Below are positions 45,027-54,475 of a stretch of 64,000 bases of DNA, in pieces. Both the position numbers and the translations under genes were made by a program. The stretch is from CAWDLX01 sp963753485 (lineage in GTDB: Bacteria > Actinomycetota > Actinomycetes > Mycobacteriales > Micromonosporaceae). The stretch is from the NCBI GenBank assembly GCA_963753485.1, contig CAVWCL010000012.1, positions 1-64,000 of the forward strand. Reading direction: 5' to 3'. Under the pieces are notes generated by a model. That model saw only the letters and a program-made list of their open reading frames with translations, searched no databases and was not told the DNA's origin. Position 1 is the first letter of the stretch; each line of letters begins with the position of its first letter.

Positions 45027-45359
45027 TTATGGGGATTGCCTGAGCCCGATCACGTTGCCGTCCGCGTCCTTGACCTTGGCTACCAGCAGGCCGCGGCCAA
45101 CGTCGTGGGCTGCCTCGTGGAGCGTGGCGCCGACCGCGACCAGCGACTGCACGCTGGCCTCGATGTCCTCGACGTCCCAGTAGCAGATCGGACCGTCCGT
45201 GCCGTTCGGGTCGAGGCCGATCTCCAACCCGCCGGTGCGGAAGCCGACGTAGTACGACCCGTCGACATAAGGATCGGTGCCGAGCAGGGTACTGAAGATG
45301 TTCTTCGTCCCGTTCACGTCCTTCGTCGGGAAGACCACGATCTGCATAGCTGATGTCAT
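45027..45359 (-). CDS. VOC-family (glyoxalase-like) protein
   Basis: A 110-aa single VOC domain: MQIVVFPTKDVNGTKNIFSTLLG at the start and KDADGNVIGLRQSP at the end are the standard ends of the fold; CYWDVEDIEASVQSLVAVGATL is the middle. Metal ligands are not clear, so the reaction is unknown. The ATG at 45359 is preceded by GGAGGAA. It is divergent from the large LuxR gene; the shared operator (45425-45454) lies between them. Confidence 0.85.
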   Translation of the reverse strand: MTSAMQIVVFPTKDVNGTKNIFSTLLGTDPYVDGSYYVGFRTGGLEIGLDPNGTDGPICYWDVEDIEASVQSLVAVGATLHEAAHDVGRGLLVAKVKDADGNVIGLRQSP

Positions 45360-45424
45360 GACGGTTCCTCCGATGTACTTGGTTGAATTGCTGGTCACAG
45401 CGTCTCCCGGCCCGGTGGGGTCGA

Positions 45425-45454
45425 CATCCGTGCTCACCACGGAAGCACCACGGA
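45425..45454. promoter_or_regulatory. Operator-like repeat upstream of the LuxR/ATPase gene
   Basis: TCCGTG-N5-CACGGA-N5-CACGGA, with half-sites every 11 bp. It is identical at 27 of 30 bases to 49620-49649 upstream of the MFS gene. It lies 10 bp before the LuxR start and between that gene and the VOC gene. Confidence 0.75.
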
Positions 45455-45464
45455 TAATGGACCG

Positions 45465-48314
45465 ATGTCCCATCCGGCGATCTCGGCCCGAGAAGCTGAA
45501 GTCCTGGCGCTGCTCGAGGAGCACCTCACCAACGCCGAGATCGCCGAACGCCTGTTCCTGTCGGTGCGCACGGTCGAATCCCACGTCTCCTCCATGCTGC
45601 GCAAGCTCCAGGTGCCGGATCGGCGGGCCCTGTCGCGTCGGGCGGCCGAGTTGGACCGCACCGAGCGGTCCCACCCGGCACCGGCCCTGCCGGCGCCGCT
45701 GACGACATTCGTCGGTCGGGTACGGGAGCGCGCGGAGCTGAGTGAGGTGGTCCGCACGTACCGGCAGGTGACTGCGGTCGGTCCGGGCGGGGTCGGCAAG
45801 ACCCGCCTCGCGCTGGCGGTGGCGGCCGAGGTGGCCGATGACTTCGCCGACGGAGTGTGGTTCGTCGACCTGGTCCCGATCACCGACCCGGAGCGGGTCG
45901 CGGCGGCCGTGGCGGCGGTGGTAGGGATCGGCGAGGCACCCGGCCGCGACGTCGAGGACGCGGTGCTGGCCGCGCTGGCGCAGCGCCAGGCATTGCTGGT
46001 GCTGGACAACTGCGAGCAGGTACGCGACGGGGTGGCACCCTTCCTGGAACGGCTGCTGGCGGCCTGCCCGCAGGTGCGCGTGCTGGTGACCAGCCGGGCC
46101 CGGCTGGTGGTGCCGTTCGAGCGGGTCTTCCCGGTGCCGCCGTTGTCACTGGCCGGCGGCGCCGAGTCGGAGGCGGTCACCCTGTTCATGGACCGGGCGG
46201 CGGCGGTCGGCCGGCCGCCGTACCTGGCCGTACGCGACCGGATCGCCGCGATCTGCCAACGCCTGGACGGGATAGCGCTGGCGATCGAGCTGGCGGCGGC
46301 CCGGTGGCCCGCGCTCGGGCTGGACGGCCTCACCGCCGGCCTCGCCGACCAACTGCGGATCCTGGCTGGCGGACCCCGGGCCGACGACCGGCACCGGTCG
46401 GTGCGGGCGGTGCTGGACTGGAGTCACGACCTGCTGGAGCCGGCGGATCAGGCGCTGCTGCGGCGGGTGTCGGTATACGTCGCGCCGTTCACGGCCGAGT
46501 CGGCCGAGCAGGTGGCCGGATTCGCCCCGCTGGAGCCGGCCGCGGTCGCCGACGCGCTGGCCCGCCTCGCCGAGCAGAGCCTGCTCTGGGTGCGGATGTC
46601 CGCGACCGGCGCCCAGTACCAGGCGCTGGAGACGATCCGCCAGTACGGGACCGAGCGGCTGACCGAGGCCGGCGAGCTGACCGAGGCACGGGCCCGGCAC
46701 CTGGACTGGTGCCAGACCCGCGCGAGTGTGCTGTCGCAAGAGGTGGCCGCGGACTGGCGGGTCCGGTTCGACGCGGTGGCCGACGACATCCGCTCCGCCC
46801 TGGCCTGGGCGGCCGACCGCCGGGACCGGCGCGCCGACGCGTACCACCTGGCCGTTTCCATGGCCGAGCTGACGTTCACCCGCAACCTGCTCGGCGAGGC
46901 CCAGCAGCGCTACATTCAGGCGGCGGCGCTCGCCGCCGACCCCGCTCAGGCGGCGGAGTCGCTGCGGCGCGCGGCCGGGGTGGCGGGGTGCCGCATGCTC
47001 GGCGACGACATGTTCCGCCTGCACCGCGCCGCCGGGGAGGCCGCCCGCCAGGCTGGGGACACCGCCGGCGCCGCCCATGACCTGGCGACCGCGGTGACCA
47101 CCGCGTACCGGTTCTCCGGCGCGTTCGTGCGGCTACCCTCCACCGACGAGGCGACCGCCGTGCTGGCCGCGGCGCGGGACCTGGCCGGCGACGACCCGGC
47201 CGCCCGGGCGGCGGTGGCGGTGGCCGAGGCCGGAGTGCTCGCGGACGTGTTCGGCGGGATTCAGAGCAGCCCCGACAACGACGTGCCGAGTACGCTGTCG
47301 AGCGCCCAGCGGGCACTCGACCTCGCCGAGCGCACCGACGACCCGCTGGCGCAATCGGTGGCGCTGGACGCGTTCACCGCCGCCCAGAGCTGGGCCGGTG
47401 ACACGTTCGGCACCGCGGCCACCGCCCGGCGCCGGGTGGCCCTGCTCACGTCGGTACCGGTCACTCCGGCCGCGACGCACGAGCTCATCGACGCGCTCGT
47501 CTCCGCCACCGAGACCAGCCTGGGGGTGGGGGATCTGGCCAGCGCGCGGCGGTGGGGCCGCCGGCTCGCCGGGCATCCGCTGCTGGCCGAGGTGGGCCAC
47601 CAGGCCGTCCGCTGGCTGCTGGTGGCGGACGCGTTGGCCGGCGACGCGGCGGCGGTACTCGCCGGCAGCGCGCGCTTCCTTGACGCGTGGCAGCGCAACG
47701 GCCGGCAACCCTCCGCCGGCCTGGCGCCGGCGGCCGCAGCGGTCGCCATGGTGCACGGACTGCGCGGGGACGAGGCGGCCCGGGTGGAGTGGCTGGCCAT
47801 TGTGGACGAAATGCGCGCCTCGCCGGAGCGGGCGCGACCCAACGCCTCGACCCTGGCGGCGGTGCAGTCCTGGCCGGCGAGCAACCCGGGCGGCTACGCG
47901 GCCACGTTCGACGCCATGGTTCTGCTGCACCACGGCGACGCGACGGCCGCGCTGGAGCGGGTCGGGCCGGAGCCGGAGCAGGTGTGGAAGTGGGTCACCT
48001 GGATCTGGCTGCATTGGTACGTGGCGCTGCGGGCCGAAGCGGCGGTGCTGGCACGGCATCCAGCCGCCCGCGACCGGATCGCCGCCGCCCGGGCCACGGT
48101 CGCCGGCAACCCGATCGCCGACGCTCAGGTGGAGCGCGCGCAGGCCCTGCTCGACGGCGACCTGCCGCGGCTGCTCACCACCGCGGGCGCGTTCGAGGCC
48201 GCCGGCTGCCGCTATCAGTGGGCGCGCACGCTGGCCCTCGCCGGCGGTGAGCACGCCGCCGCCGGCGCGGCTGCCCTCGCCGGACTCGGGGTTGCCCCGA
48301 TCACTCTCCAGTAA
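45465..48314 (+). CDS. LuxR HTH / NB-ARC-like ATPase regulator (949 aa)
   Basis: A large regulator with the HTH first: ISAREAEVLALLEEHLTNAEIAERLFLSVRTVESHVSSMLRKL (residues ~5-48). Then an AAA/NB-ARC-type ATPase: GPGGVGKTRLAL (Walker A, ~107-118), ALLVLDNCEQV (Walker B), VLVTSRARL (sensor 1), followed by a winged helix-like segment and Ala-rich TPR-like repeats to the end. This is the reverse order of MalT-type LAL proteins. An operator-like repeat precedes it and recurs before the MFS gene, so it probably controls itself and that exporter. Its 3' end overlaps the convergent MFS gene by 100 bp. Confidence 0.88.
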   Translation: MSHPAISAREAEVLALLEEHLTNAEIAERLFLSVRTVESHVSSMLRKLQVPDRRALSRRAAELDRTERSHPAPALPAPLTTFVGRVRERAELSEVVRTYRQVTAVGPGGVGKTRLALAVAAEVADDFADGVWFVDLVPITDPERVAAAVAAVVGIGEAPGRDVEDAVLAALAQRQALLVLDNCEQVRDGVAPFLERLLAACPQVRVLVTSRARLVVPFERVFPVPPLSLAGGAESEAVTLFMDRAAAVGRPPYLAVRDRIAAICQRLDGIALAIELAAARWPALGLDGLTAGLADQLRILAGGPRADDRHRSVRAVLDWSHDLLEPADQALLRRVSVYVAPFTAESAEQVAGFAPLEPAAVADALARLAEQSLLWVRMSATGAQYQALETIRQYGTERLTEAGELTEARARHLDWCQTRASVLSQEVAADWRVRFDAVADDIRSALAWAADRRDRRADAYHLAVSMAELTFTRNLLGEAQQRYIQAAALAADPAQAAESLRRAAGVAGCRMLGDDMFRLHRAAGEAARQAGDTAGAAHDLATAVTTAYRFSGAFVRLPSTDEATAVLAAARDLAGDDPAARAAVAVAEAGVLADVFGGIQSSPDNDVPSTLSSAQRALDLAERTDDPLAQSVALDAFTAAQSWAGDTFGTAATARRRVALLTSVPVTPAATHELIDALVSATETSLGVGDLASARRWGRRLAGHPLLAEVGHQAVRWLLVADALAGDAAAVLAGSARFLDAWQRNGRQPSAGLAPAAAAVAMVHGLRGDEAARVEWLAIVDEMRASPERARPNASTLAAVQSWPASNPGGYAATFDAMVLLHHGDATAALERVGPEPEQVWKWVTWIWLHWYVALRAEAAVLARHPAARDRIAAARATVAGNPIADAQVERAQALLDGDLPRLLTTAGAFEAAGCRYQWARTLALAGGEHAAAGAAALAGLGVAPITLQ

Positions 48315-49585
48315 CGCTGCCCCACCACAGCCGCCACCGACGCGCCGAGCACGATGGTGAGCACGGCGGAGAGCAGCAGAGTGTGGCGGCCGCCGACGGC
48401 ACTCACCAGCGGCCCGCCGAGCAACGTGCCCAGTGCGGTGGCTGGAATGGTGAGTGCGGAACGAGCGGCCAGCACGCGGCTCAACGCCGCCGGCGCGGTG
48501 CTGCGCTGGAACAGCGCGGTAGTGATGGCGCTGAACGGACCGTAGATCAGGCCGCCGGCGGCGAACCCCACCAGACCGGGCGCGATCGCGGAACCCAGTC
48601 CCAGCGGGAGCAGGGCGCCACCCCAGCCTATGATGATGCCGACCACGACAAGCCACAGTGGACGGTGGCGGAGCAGCCCGGCGGCCGAGGCGCCCAGGGT
48701 GGCCCCGATGCCGAACACCATCCAGTACAGGCCCAGCAGACCGGCCGAGCCACCCAGCTCGTGGGCGACGTGGACCGGCAGCGCCACCTCGACCGGGCCG
48801 TACAGGAAGAAGAAGGCGCAGGTCACCGCGATCAGGCCGAGCAGCCGGGGCTGGTTCAGGATGGTGCGCCAGCCACTGACCGCCGGCCGCCCGCCCGATG
48901 CCGCGGGTGGGCCGGCGCCGGCGCTCAGGGACCACCCGGCGGAGGTCCGGCCCGGGCCGGTTCGCGAATGGGCCGCCGACCAGCAGCTCACCGCGAGTAC
49001 GGCGAAGCTGGCCGCGTCGACACCGATCACCCAGCCGGCGCCGACCAGCGCGGTCAGGCCGCCGGCCACGGCCGGACCGACCACCACCGCTACCTGCGCG
49101 AAGGTGGACAGTAGCGCATTGCCGGTCACCCGGTCCTCGTCCGGCAGCAGCTCCGCGACCAAGGTGTACCCGCCGGCACTCCCCCAGGCGTGCAGCAGCG
49201 ACGAGACCGCGAGCAACGCTATGTAGCCGACCCGGCTCAGCATCCCGGCTCCGGCCAGTCCCGCCACCAGACCCAGCGCCACCGCCCGCAGCGCGGCGTC
49301 CGCCGCGACCAACTGTGCGCCGCGCAACCGCCGCACCAGCCGGGCGAGCAGGGCCGCCCCGACCGGGGCCGGCAACGCATACGCCGCCACTGCCAACCCG
49401 GTCCAGACCCCGGCTTGGCCCGGTGGCGACATCTGCACCGCCAGCCAAGCCACGGCCACCATGCTCATCCCGTCACCGAGCGCGGAGACCAGCATTGCGG
49501 GCAGGACCCGGCGCAGCACCGGCTGTCTCATCACCCGGCCGGTCGAGCCGACCCAGGACCGGGTTCCCGAGCGTAGCTCCTTCAT
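48215..49585 (-). CDS. MFS transporter
   Basis: A 456-aa major facilitator with about 12 hydrophobic segments; MLVSALGDGMSMVAVAWLAVQMSPPGQAG at the start, LLSTFAQVAVVVGPAVAGGLTALVGAGWVIGVDAASFAVLAVSCW in the first half, and IAPGLVGFAAGGLIYGPFSAITTALFQ in the second. It resembles drug/proton antiporters of the EntS/MFS_3 type. The inner ATG at 49585 fits the fold; the longer frame would include the operator. The operator-like repeat lies 35 bp upstream. Confidence 0.87.
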   Translation of the reverse strand: MKELRSGTRSWVGSTGRVMRQPVLRRVLPAMLVSALGDGMSMVAVAWLAVQMSPPGQAGVWTGLAVAAYALPAPVGAALLARLVRRLRGAQLVAADAALRAVALGLVAGLAGAGMLSRVGYIALLAVSSLLHAWGSAGGYTLVAELLPDEDRVTGNALLSTFAQVAVVVGPAVAGGLTALVGAGWVIGVDAASFAVLAVSCWSAAHSRTGPGRTSAGWSLSAGAGPPAASGGRPAVSGWRTILNQPRLLGLIAVTCAFFFLYGPVEVALPVHVAHELGGSAGLLGLYWMVFGIGATLGASAAGLLRHRPLWLVVVGIIIGWGGALLPLGLGSAIAPGLVGFAAGGLIYGPFSAITTALFQRSTAPAALSRVLAARSALTIPATALGTLLGGPLVSAVGGRHTLLLSAVLTIVLGASVAAVVGQRYWRVIGATPSPARAAAPAAACSPPARASVRAH

Positions 49586-49619
49586 GCCGCCGAGCCTGCC
49601 CAACCGGCGACCGGGTGGG

Positions 49620-49649
49620 CATCCGTGCCGACCACGGAAACACCACGGA
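49620..49649. promoter_or_regulatory. Operator-like repeat upstream of the MFS gene
   Basis: Same TCCGTG-N5-CACGGA-N5-CACGGA pattern as 45425-45454, 27 of 30 bases identical. It lies 35 bp before the MFS start codon (minus-strand gene). Confidence 0.75.
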
Positions 49650-49787
49650 CCGGCCGGTAGGCACACGTGTTCGGGTCGTGCGTCGCGCGCCCACAACGTC
49701 GCCGACGGGACGCCTTACCCAGCCGTGCTGCTGACCGCAGGAGAAAACAGACTGCTACGCATTCCTCTTCGACCAGTTGGGTCTCGG

Positions 49788-50597
49788 CTACCGCTGGGCC
49801 GCACCCGCGTCATCGGCCGGGCCCGCGCGCCGCGCGAGGTAGAGACCCGCGTCCACGGTCAGCGGGACGATGCGGTCGAACACGTCGGCCAGCGCCGCGA
49901 AGAGTCGTCCCCGGACCGGTTCGGCCAGCATCCGGACCTGCGACCGCGTCCACATGTGGGTCAGGTAGTCCGCCCCGGACATCGTCACGCGTGACTGGTA
50001 GAGCCTGGCCTCGACGTCCTCGAAATCGGGTTGCCCGACGAGCTCGGTGCCCGGCCACACCCGCAGCAGCCGGTCCTCGGTGACCATATCGTCCTCGATG
50101 ACGATGCCGGGCGTGATCTCACCGAGCACGTCCACCATGGACTGTCGCAGAACGCGATCGTCGATGCGGGCGTTGTTCCAGATCAGCGCCAGCACCCCAC
50201 CCGGCGCCAACGCCCGGCCGGCGAGCGCCCATCGGACCGGCGGCCGGATCCAGTGCCACGCGTCCGCGCTGTAGAGCAGCCCGAAGGCGTCCTCCGGCTC
50301 GTACTCCTCGAACCCCACCCGCTCGATGCGCACCACGTCGCCGACGTGCCGGTTGAGGATCGCCGCCATCGCTTCGTCCGGCTCAACCGCGACGACCGGC
50401 ACTCCCCGGGCCACGAAGGCCCGTGTCGCCTTGCCCGTACCCGCCCCAACCTCCAGCGCCGACCGGCCGTGCAGGGCCGAGCCGCAGAAGGCGAGGACGT
50501 CGTCGACCAGCGCCTCCGGGTACCCGAGCCGGACCCGGTCGAAGTCCTCCGCGACCTCGCCGAAGGTCTGTCCTTGGATCCGCTCGCCGGCCGCCAC
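49788..50597 (-). CDS. Class I SAM-dependent methyltransferase
   Basis: A 269-aa methyltransferase. LEVGAGTGKATRAFVARG is the SAM-binding motif I, VVAVEPDEAM motif II, FGLLYSADAWHWI (with a His-Trp pair) motif III, and ALAPGGVLALIWNN motif IV. The substrate is unknown. The GTG at 50597 is the most likely start. Divergent from the ArsR-type regulator gene, 90 bp between starts. Confidence 0.88.
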   Translation of the reverse strand: MAAGERIQGQTFGEVAEDFDRVRLGYPEALVDDVLAFCGSALHGRSALEVGAGTGKATRAFVARGVPVVAVEPDEAMAAILNRHVGDVVRIERVGFEEYEPEDAFGLLYSADAWHWIRPPVRWALAGRALAPGGVLALIWNNARIDDRVLRQSMVDVLGEITPGIVIEDDMVTEDRLLRVWPGTELVGQPDFEDVEARLYQSRVTMSGADYLTHMWTRSQVRMLAEPVRGRLFAALADVFDRIVPLTVDAGLYLARRAGPADDAGAAQR

Positions 50598-50651
50598 GCG
50601 CCGGATCCTAGCGGCAGACCGAGGGCACCGAGATGGACGACGACGGGCCCA

Positions 50652-50687
50652 TTGACAAAATTGATTTGTGCGTACAGGATTGCCTTT
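50652..50687 (+). promoter_or_regulatory. Promoter of the ArsR-type gene, probably leaderless
   Basis: A consensus TTGACA (50652-50657) is followed after 17 bp by CAGGAT (50675-50680), a weak -10. Transcription would start about 7 bp later, at or next to the GTG at 50688, giving an mRNA with almost no leader. Confidence 0.55.
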
Positions 50688-51287
50688 GTGATACGAGACC
50701 TCCTGTACCTGGAGCGCGTCGAGCAGGCCGAGACGCTGCTCAAACCGCAGCGCATCGAGGTGCTGCGGCAGTTGGCCGAGCCGCGCTCGTGCACCGAGGT
50801 CGCCACCCGCCTTGGCCAGACCCAGCAGCGCGTCTACTACCACGTCAAGCGGCTCGCCGAGCACGGCCTGGTCACCCAGGTCGCCGAGCGCCGGGTGCGC
50901 GGCATCAACGAGGGCGTCTACCAGGCCACCGCGCGCGCCTACTGGCTCTCCCCCCGCCTCGTCGGCCGGATCGGCCAGCGCCAGCAACGCGACGAGGCCA
51001 GCCTCGGCTACCTCCTCGACCTCATGGAGGAGGTCCAGTCCGATGTCGCTGCCCTGCACACCCAAGCCGCCCGCCGAGCAGCCCAGGACCGCGAACCGGA
51101 CATGGACGAGCCGGACCTGCCGTCGCTCGGCGTCAGCGGCGAGATCCGGGTGCGACCGGACCGGCGCCCCGAGTTCATGGCCGACCTCAAGGCCGCCCTG
51201 CAGGACCTCTTCACCCGCTACGGCGGCGCCGACGGGGACGCGTTCAAACTCGCAGTCGCCTGCTACCCGACCGCCCGCACGACGTAG
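50688..51287 (+). CDS. ArsR-type helix-turn-helix regulator
   Basis: A 199-aa regulator with a winged helix near the N-terminus: KPQRIEVLRQLAEPRSCTEVATRLGQTQQRVYYHVKRLAEHGLV (~residues 19-62). The C-terminal part is a probable dimer/ligand domain. It is followed 26 bp downstream by a SRPBCC gene, a common ArsR/SRPBCC pairing, and probably senses a ligand related to that protein. Confidence 0.85.
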   Translation: MIRDLLYLERVEQAETLLKPQRIEVLRQLAEPRSCTEVATRLGQTQQRVYYHVKRLAEHGLVTQVAERRVRGINEGVYQATARAYWLSPRLVGRIGQRQQRDEASLGYLLDLMEEVQSDVAALHTQAARRAAQDREPDMDEPDLPSLGVSGEIRVRPDRRPEFMADLKAALQDLFTRYGGADGDAFKLAVACYPTARTT

Positions 51288-51313
51288 AAGACCGAAGTCG
51301 ACAAGGAGAATCG

Positions 51314-52207
51314 ATGGCCACGTTGCGCAAGCGCATCCGGATCGCCGCCCCGCCTCGCGCGGTATACCGTGCTCTCACCGATCCGGCAGCGCTGCAGGTC
51401 TGGCTCGCCGAGCACGCCGAGGTGGACCTGCCCGACCGGTACCAGTTCTGGGGTCGCTTCACCCCGAACGGCGACGCGCCGCACCAGCGCCTGCGGCACG
51501 TCGACGACAGCTCGCTGCGTTTCGACTGGGAGCTCGACGGCATCGCCACCACCGTCGACATCGGACTGGTGACCGAGTCAGGACCGGGCGGGGACAGCGG
51601 ATCGACGCTGCTGACGCTCACCCAGACCGAGATACTCGGCTGGCCTGACGTGCTGGCCGATGACGCCGGCGACCGCGGTCTGATGCACACCTACTGGGCG
51701 CTGGCCCTGGCCAATCTGGCCGACTACGCCGAAGGGCGGGCACCCGTCGCGCGGTGCGACTTCACCAGCGCAGTGCTGCGTGGCGAGACGCTGATCGACG
51801 CCGATCGGCTCGCGGTCTACGCGTCGCTGACCGAGCCGGAGCAGTTCTCCCGGTGGTCCGGCGCGAAGATCGACATCGAGGCGCACCCGGGCGGCCGTTG
51901 GGCGATGGGCGGTTTCGAGGCGAACAGCAACCCTGCGCACATCGTCGACATCGAGCCGGGGCGTTCGGTGTCGGTCGACTGGGGCGACATGGTCGAGTCC
52001 TGGGAATTGGCCGACTCGGCGGGACGCACTCGCCTGACGATTGTCCACAGTGGGTATAATGACACCATGCCGCCGTACGCCGGCTGGCTGGGTGCGCTCG
52101 GTGGTCTGGTGGAACTGCGCCGCTACCACGAGATCAAGAACTGGCGCTCGATGTGGGTCGAGGTATATCTCGAAGGCATTCCGGACGGACTCCTGACAAC
52201 CAACTAA
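51314..52207 (+). CDS. SRPBCC (AHSA1-like) protein, two domains
   Basis: A 297-aa protein with two hydrophobic-ligand-binding START-like domains: the first begins RIRIAAPPRAVYRALTDPAALQVWL; the second DRLAVYASLTEPEQFSRWSGAKIDIEAHPGGRWAMGG. Function unknown; AHSA1 members include ATPase activators and small-molecule binders. AAGGAG lies upstream of ATG 51314. Second gene of the ArsR unit. Confidence 0.85.
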   Translation: MATLRKRIRIAAPPRAVYRALTDPAALQVWLAEHAEVDLPDRYQFWGRFTPNGDAPHQRLRHVDDSSLRFDWELDGIATTVDIGLVTESGPGGDSGSTLLTLTQTEILGWPDVLADDAGDRGLMHTYWALALANLADYAEGRAPVARCDFTSAVLRGETLIDADRLAVYASLTEPEQFSRWSGAKIDIEAHPGGRWAMGGFEANSNPAHIVDIEPGRSVSVDWGDMVESWELADSAGRTRLTIVHSGYNDTMPPYAGWLGALGGLVELRRYHEIKNWRSMWVEVYLEGIPDGLLTTN

Positions 52208-52214
52208 GCCGATC

Positions 52215-52261
52215 GGCGGCCGCCGCTCCCGTCGCATCAGCAGCGGGAGGCGGTGGCCGCC
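52215..52261. terminator. Bidirectional hairpin terminator
   Basis: A strong GC stem (52215-52231 with 52244-52261, one or two bulges, loop about 12 nt) lies between the convergent SRPBCC and amidase genes. No T run, as is common in actinomycetes. Confidence 0.6.
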
Positions 52262-52274
52262 GGCCAGATCGTCG

Positions 52275-53879
52275 TCAACCGATTGTCGGTATCAGTTGCG
52301 GCGGTTTGCGAACGTGCGTGCTCTGCTCGAACGCGTACCCAATCGCCAGCAGGGTGGGTTCGCTGAAACGTCCGCCCATGATGGACATGCCCAGCGGCAG
52401 CGGTCCGGTGAAGCCCATGGGCACGGTCAGGTGGGCGTAGCCGGCCACCGCGGCCGGGCTGGAGGTCGGCAGGAAGTTCCCGAAGTCGCCGCTGCCGGTG
52501 CCGAGCACGGTCTTCCAAGGCGGGTTGTTCGTGGGCGCGACAATCGCGTCCAGGTTCTGCGCGTGCAGCGTCTCATCCAGGCTGCGCTGAGCGGCGTCCC
52601 GGGCCGCATTGCGCAGCGCCAGGTACTGGGGATTGGTCAGGTCGCCGTCGGTGCGCTGGGACGAGTCCCAGATCTCCTGCCTGAAGTACGGCATCTCCAG
52701 CGCGGCGTTGTCGAGGTTGAACTGGATCAGACCGGCCAGGTCGGCCGGGTGCGAGCCCGGCGTCGCCGCCAGGTACGCGTTGATGTCGTGCTTGAATTCG
52801 GTGCGGATCGCCGGGAACTCGTTGGCGTCGATGACGTCCAGGTATGGTGGCACGATTTCCACAGTGGATGCCCCGAGCCGGCGTAGTTGCGCGACCGCCT
52901 GGTCGAGCGCCGCAATGGCCTCGGGGCTGACGCCGACGACGTCGCGCCATACCCCGATCCGCTTTCCTTGAAGCGCGTCCTTGCGCAGGTAGCGAGTGTA
53001 GTCGGCCAGGGCGTGGCTCCGGGCGTCCACAGTGATCTGGTCCCGCGGGTCCGGGCCGTTCAGCACGGCGAGCAGGATGGCCGCATCGACGACGTTGCGC
53101 GCTATCGGTCCGGCGGTGTCCTGCTGCGCCGTGAGCGGTACCACTCCGCTCCGGCTGACCAGGCCAAGGCTGGGTTTGATCCCGACGGTGCCGGTGGCGG
53201 CGGACGGGCAGACGACCGATCCGTCAGTCTCGGTGCCGACCGCCACGGTGGCGAGGTGCGCCGACACCGCCACGGCCGATCCGCTGGACGAACCGCACGC
53301 GTTGCGGTCGAGCACATAAGGGTTGTTGGTCTGCCCGCCACGAGCGCTCCAGCCGCTGGAGCCGTTGATCGATCGGTAGGCGGCCCACTCGGACAGGTTG
53401 GCCTTGCCGAGGATGACCGCGCCGGCCGCGCGGAGCCGGCTGACCAGGCCCGCGTCGCGCGCCGGTCGAGCGCCCACGAGCGCGTACGAGCCGGCCGTCG
53501 TCAACAGGCGATCGGCGGTGTCGATGTTGTCCTTGAGCAGCACCGGGATGCCGTCCATCAGGCCGCGGGTGGCGTGGTGGTGGCGGCGGGCGTCACTGGC
53601 TGCGGCGAGGCGCACCGCGTCCGGGTTGGTCTCGATGACCGCGTGCAGCAACGGGTTCAGCTCCCGGATGCGGTTCAAGTAGAAGGTCGTCAGCCGGACC
53701 GACGACAGCCGGCCCGCGTTCATCGCCCGTTGCAGATCCGGAATGGTGGCCCGTTCCAGGTCGATGCCGGCGACGACTGGATGGTGCGTGGACGTCGCCT
53801 GGGCCGGCGCGGCGGCAATGCCGGCCGTCACGGTGAGCAGGAAGAGGGATGCGGCAAGGGCCGCAACACGTCGATGCAC
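52275..53879 (-). CDS. Secreted amidase (amidase signature family)
   Basis: A 534-aa amidase with a Sec-type signal peptide (MHRRVAALAASLFLLTVTAGIAAAPAQA). The amidase signature catalytic triad is visible: Lys in VLLKDNIDTADRLLTTAGSY, and the Gly/Ser-rich stretch GSSSGSAVAVSAHLATVAVGTETDGSVVCPSA containing the two serines. These enzymes hydrolyse carboxamides; the substrate here is unknown. Start is GTG at 53879 with GGAGG 7 nt upstream. Confidence 0.9.
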   Translation of the reverse strand: MHRRVAALAASLFLLTVTAGIAAAPAQATSTHHPVVAGIDLERATIPDLQRAMNAGRLSSVRLTTFYLNRIRELNPLLHAVIETNPDAVRLAAASDARRHHHATRGLMDGIPVLLKDNIDTADRLLTTAGSYALVGARPARDAGLVSRLRAAGAVILGKANLSEWAAYRSINGSSGWSARGGQTNNPYVLDRNACGSSSGSAVAVSAHLATVAVGTETDGSVVCPSAATGTVGIKPSLGLVSRSGVVPLTAQQDTAGPIARNVVDAAILLAVLNGPDPRDQITVDARSHALADYTRYLRKDALQGKRIGVWRDVVGVSPEAIAALDQAVAQLRRLGASTVEIVPPYLDVIDANEFPAIRTEFKHDINAYLAATPGSHPADLAGLIQFNLDNAALEMPYFRQEIWDSSQRTDGDLTNPQYLALRNAARDAAQRSLDETLHAQNLDAIVAPTNNPPWKTVLGTGSGDFGNFLPTSSPAAVAGYAHLTVPMGFTGPLPLGMSIMGGRFSEPTLLAIGYAFEQSTHVRKPPQLIPTIG

Positions 53880-53889
53880 GAGAAGCCTC

Positions 53890-54114
53890 CAAACGGGGCG
53901 GGAGCAAGGGTGTAGGCCGCACCAGATCCAGGGCGACCTCGCTGAGTCGCCACGCGCCGTTCGGCAGAAACACGGCAGGCACCCGCTGGGCTAGGTACTC
54001 CTGGTACGCGTACAGAGCATGGAGGTCGTCAGTGGCCACGCTCGCCGCGATGAACTCGTCGGCACGCTCCTCCCGATAGTTCGCGCCCCGCGCCGACAGC
54101 CAGCAACTCGACAT
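53890..54114 (-). pseudogene. C-terminal remnant of a peptide ABC substrate-binding protein
   Basis: Minus-strand reading LHALYAYQEYLAQRVPAVFLPNGAWRLSEVALDLVRPTPL matches the last part of family 5 solute-binding proteins (compare ...YQDYLAEQLPVVW.PN...L). Nothing upstream continues it, so it is a decayed piece. Confidence 0.55.
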
Positions 54115-54475
54115 CCGGGTTCGCCGTGGTCGCTCCGGGTCGCCGGGGCACGCCGTTGTTCCTACGGCCTAACCCGCTTCATGTTGTCGTTGGGTAGTAC
54201 TACAACGTGCGGGCGGATTGAACGGAACCTGCGGTCGGCAAGAACAATCAACCGTGCGCCGAGGGTGACGTCACCACAGGCCGCGGTCGATGGATCACCA
54301 ACGGGTTAGCAGGCCATACCGACGTGATCGTCCCCGCACAGGTCACCTTCGTGGTGTCCGTGGGAACGGGGTAGGAGCAGCGCCGGCGATCGGGATCTCG
54401 ATTCGGCACGTACGATGCGAGCGTGAGGCTATCGATGGCCACGCTCGAGTGCGACGTCAGACGGGCCGGCCGGAG
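54115..54475. other. Intergenic stretch before the ATP-grasp gene
   Basis: No gene seen. CGTTG (54188-54192) faces CAACG (54203-54207) around a GTAGTACTA centre, a possible small operator. A promoter for the ATP-grasp unit must lie here but I cannot place it. Confidence 0.4.
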
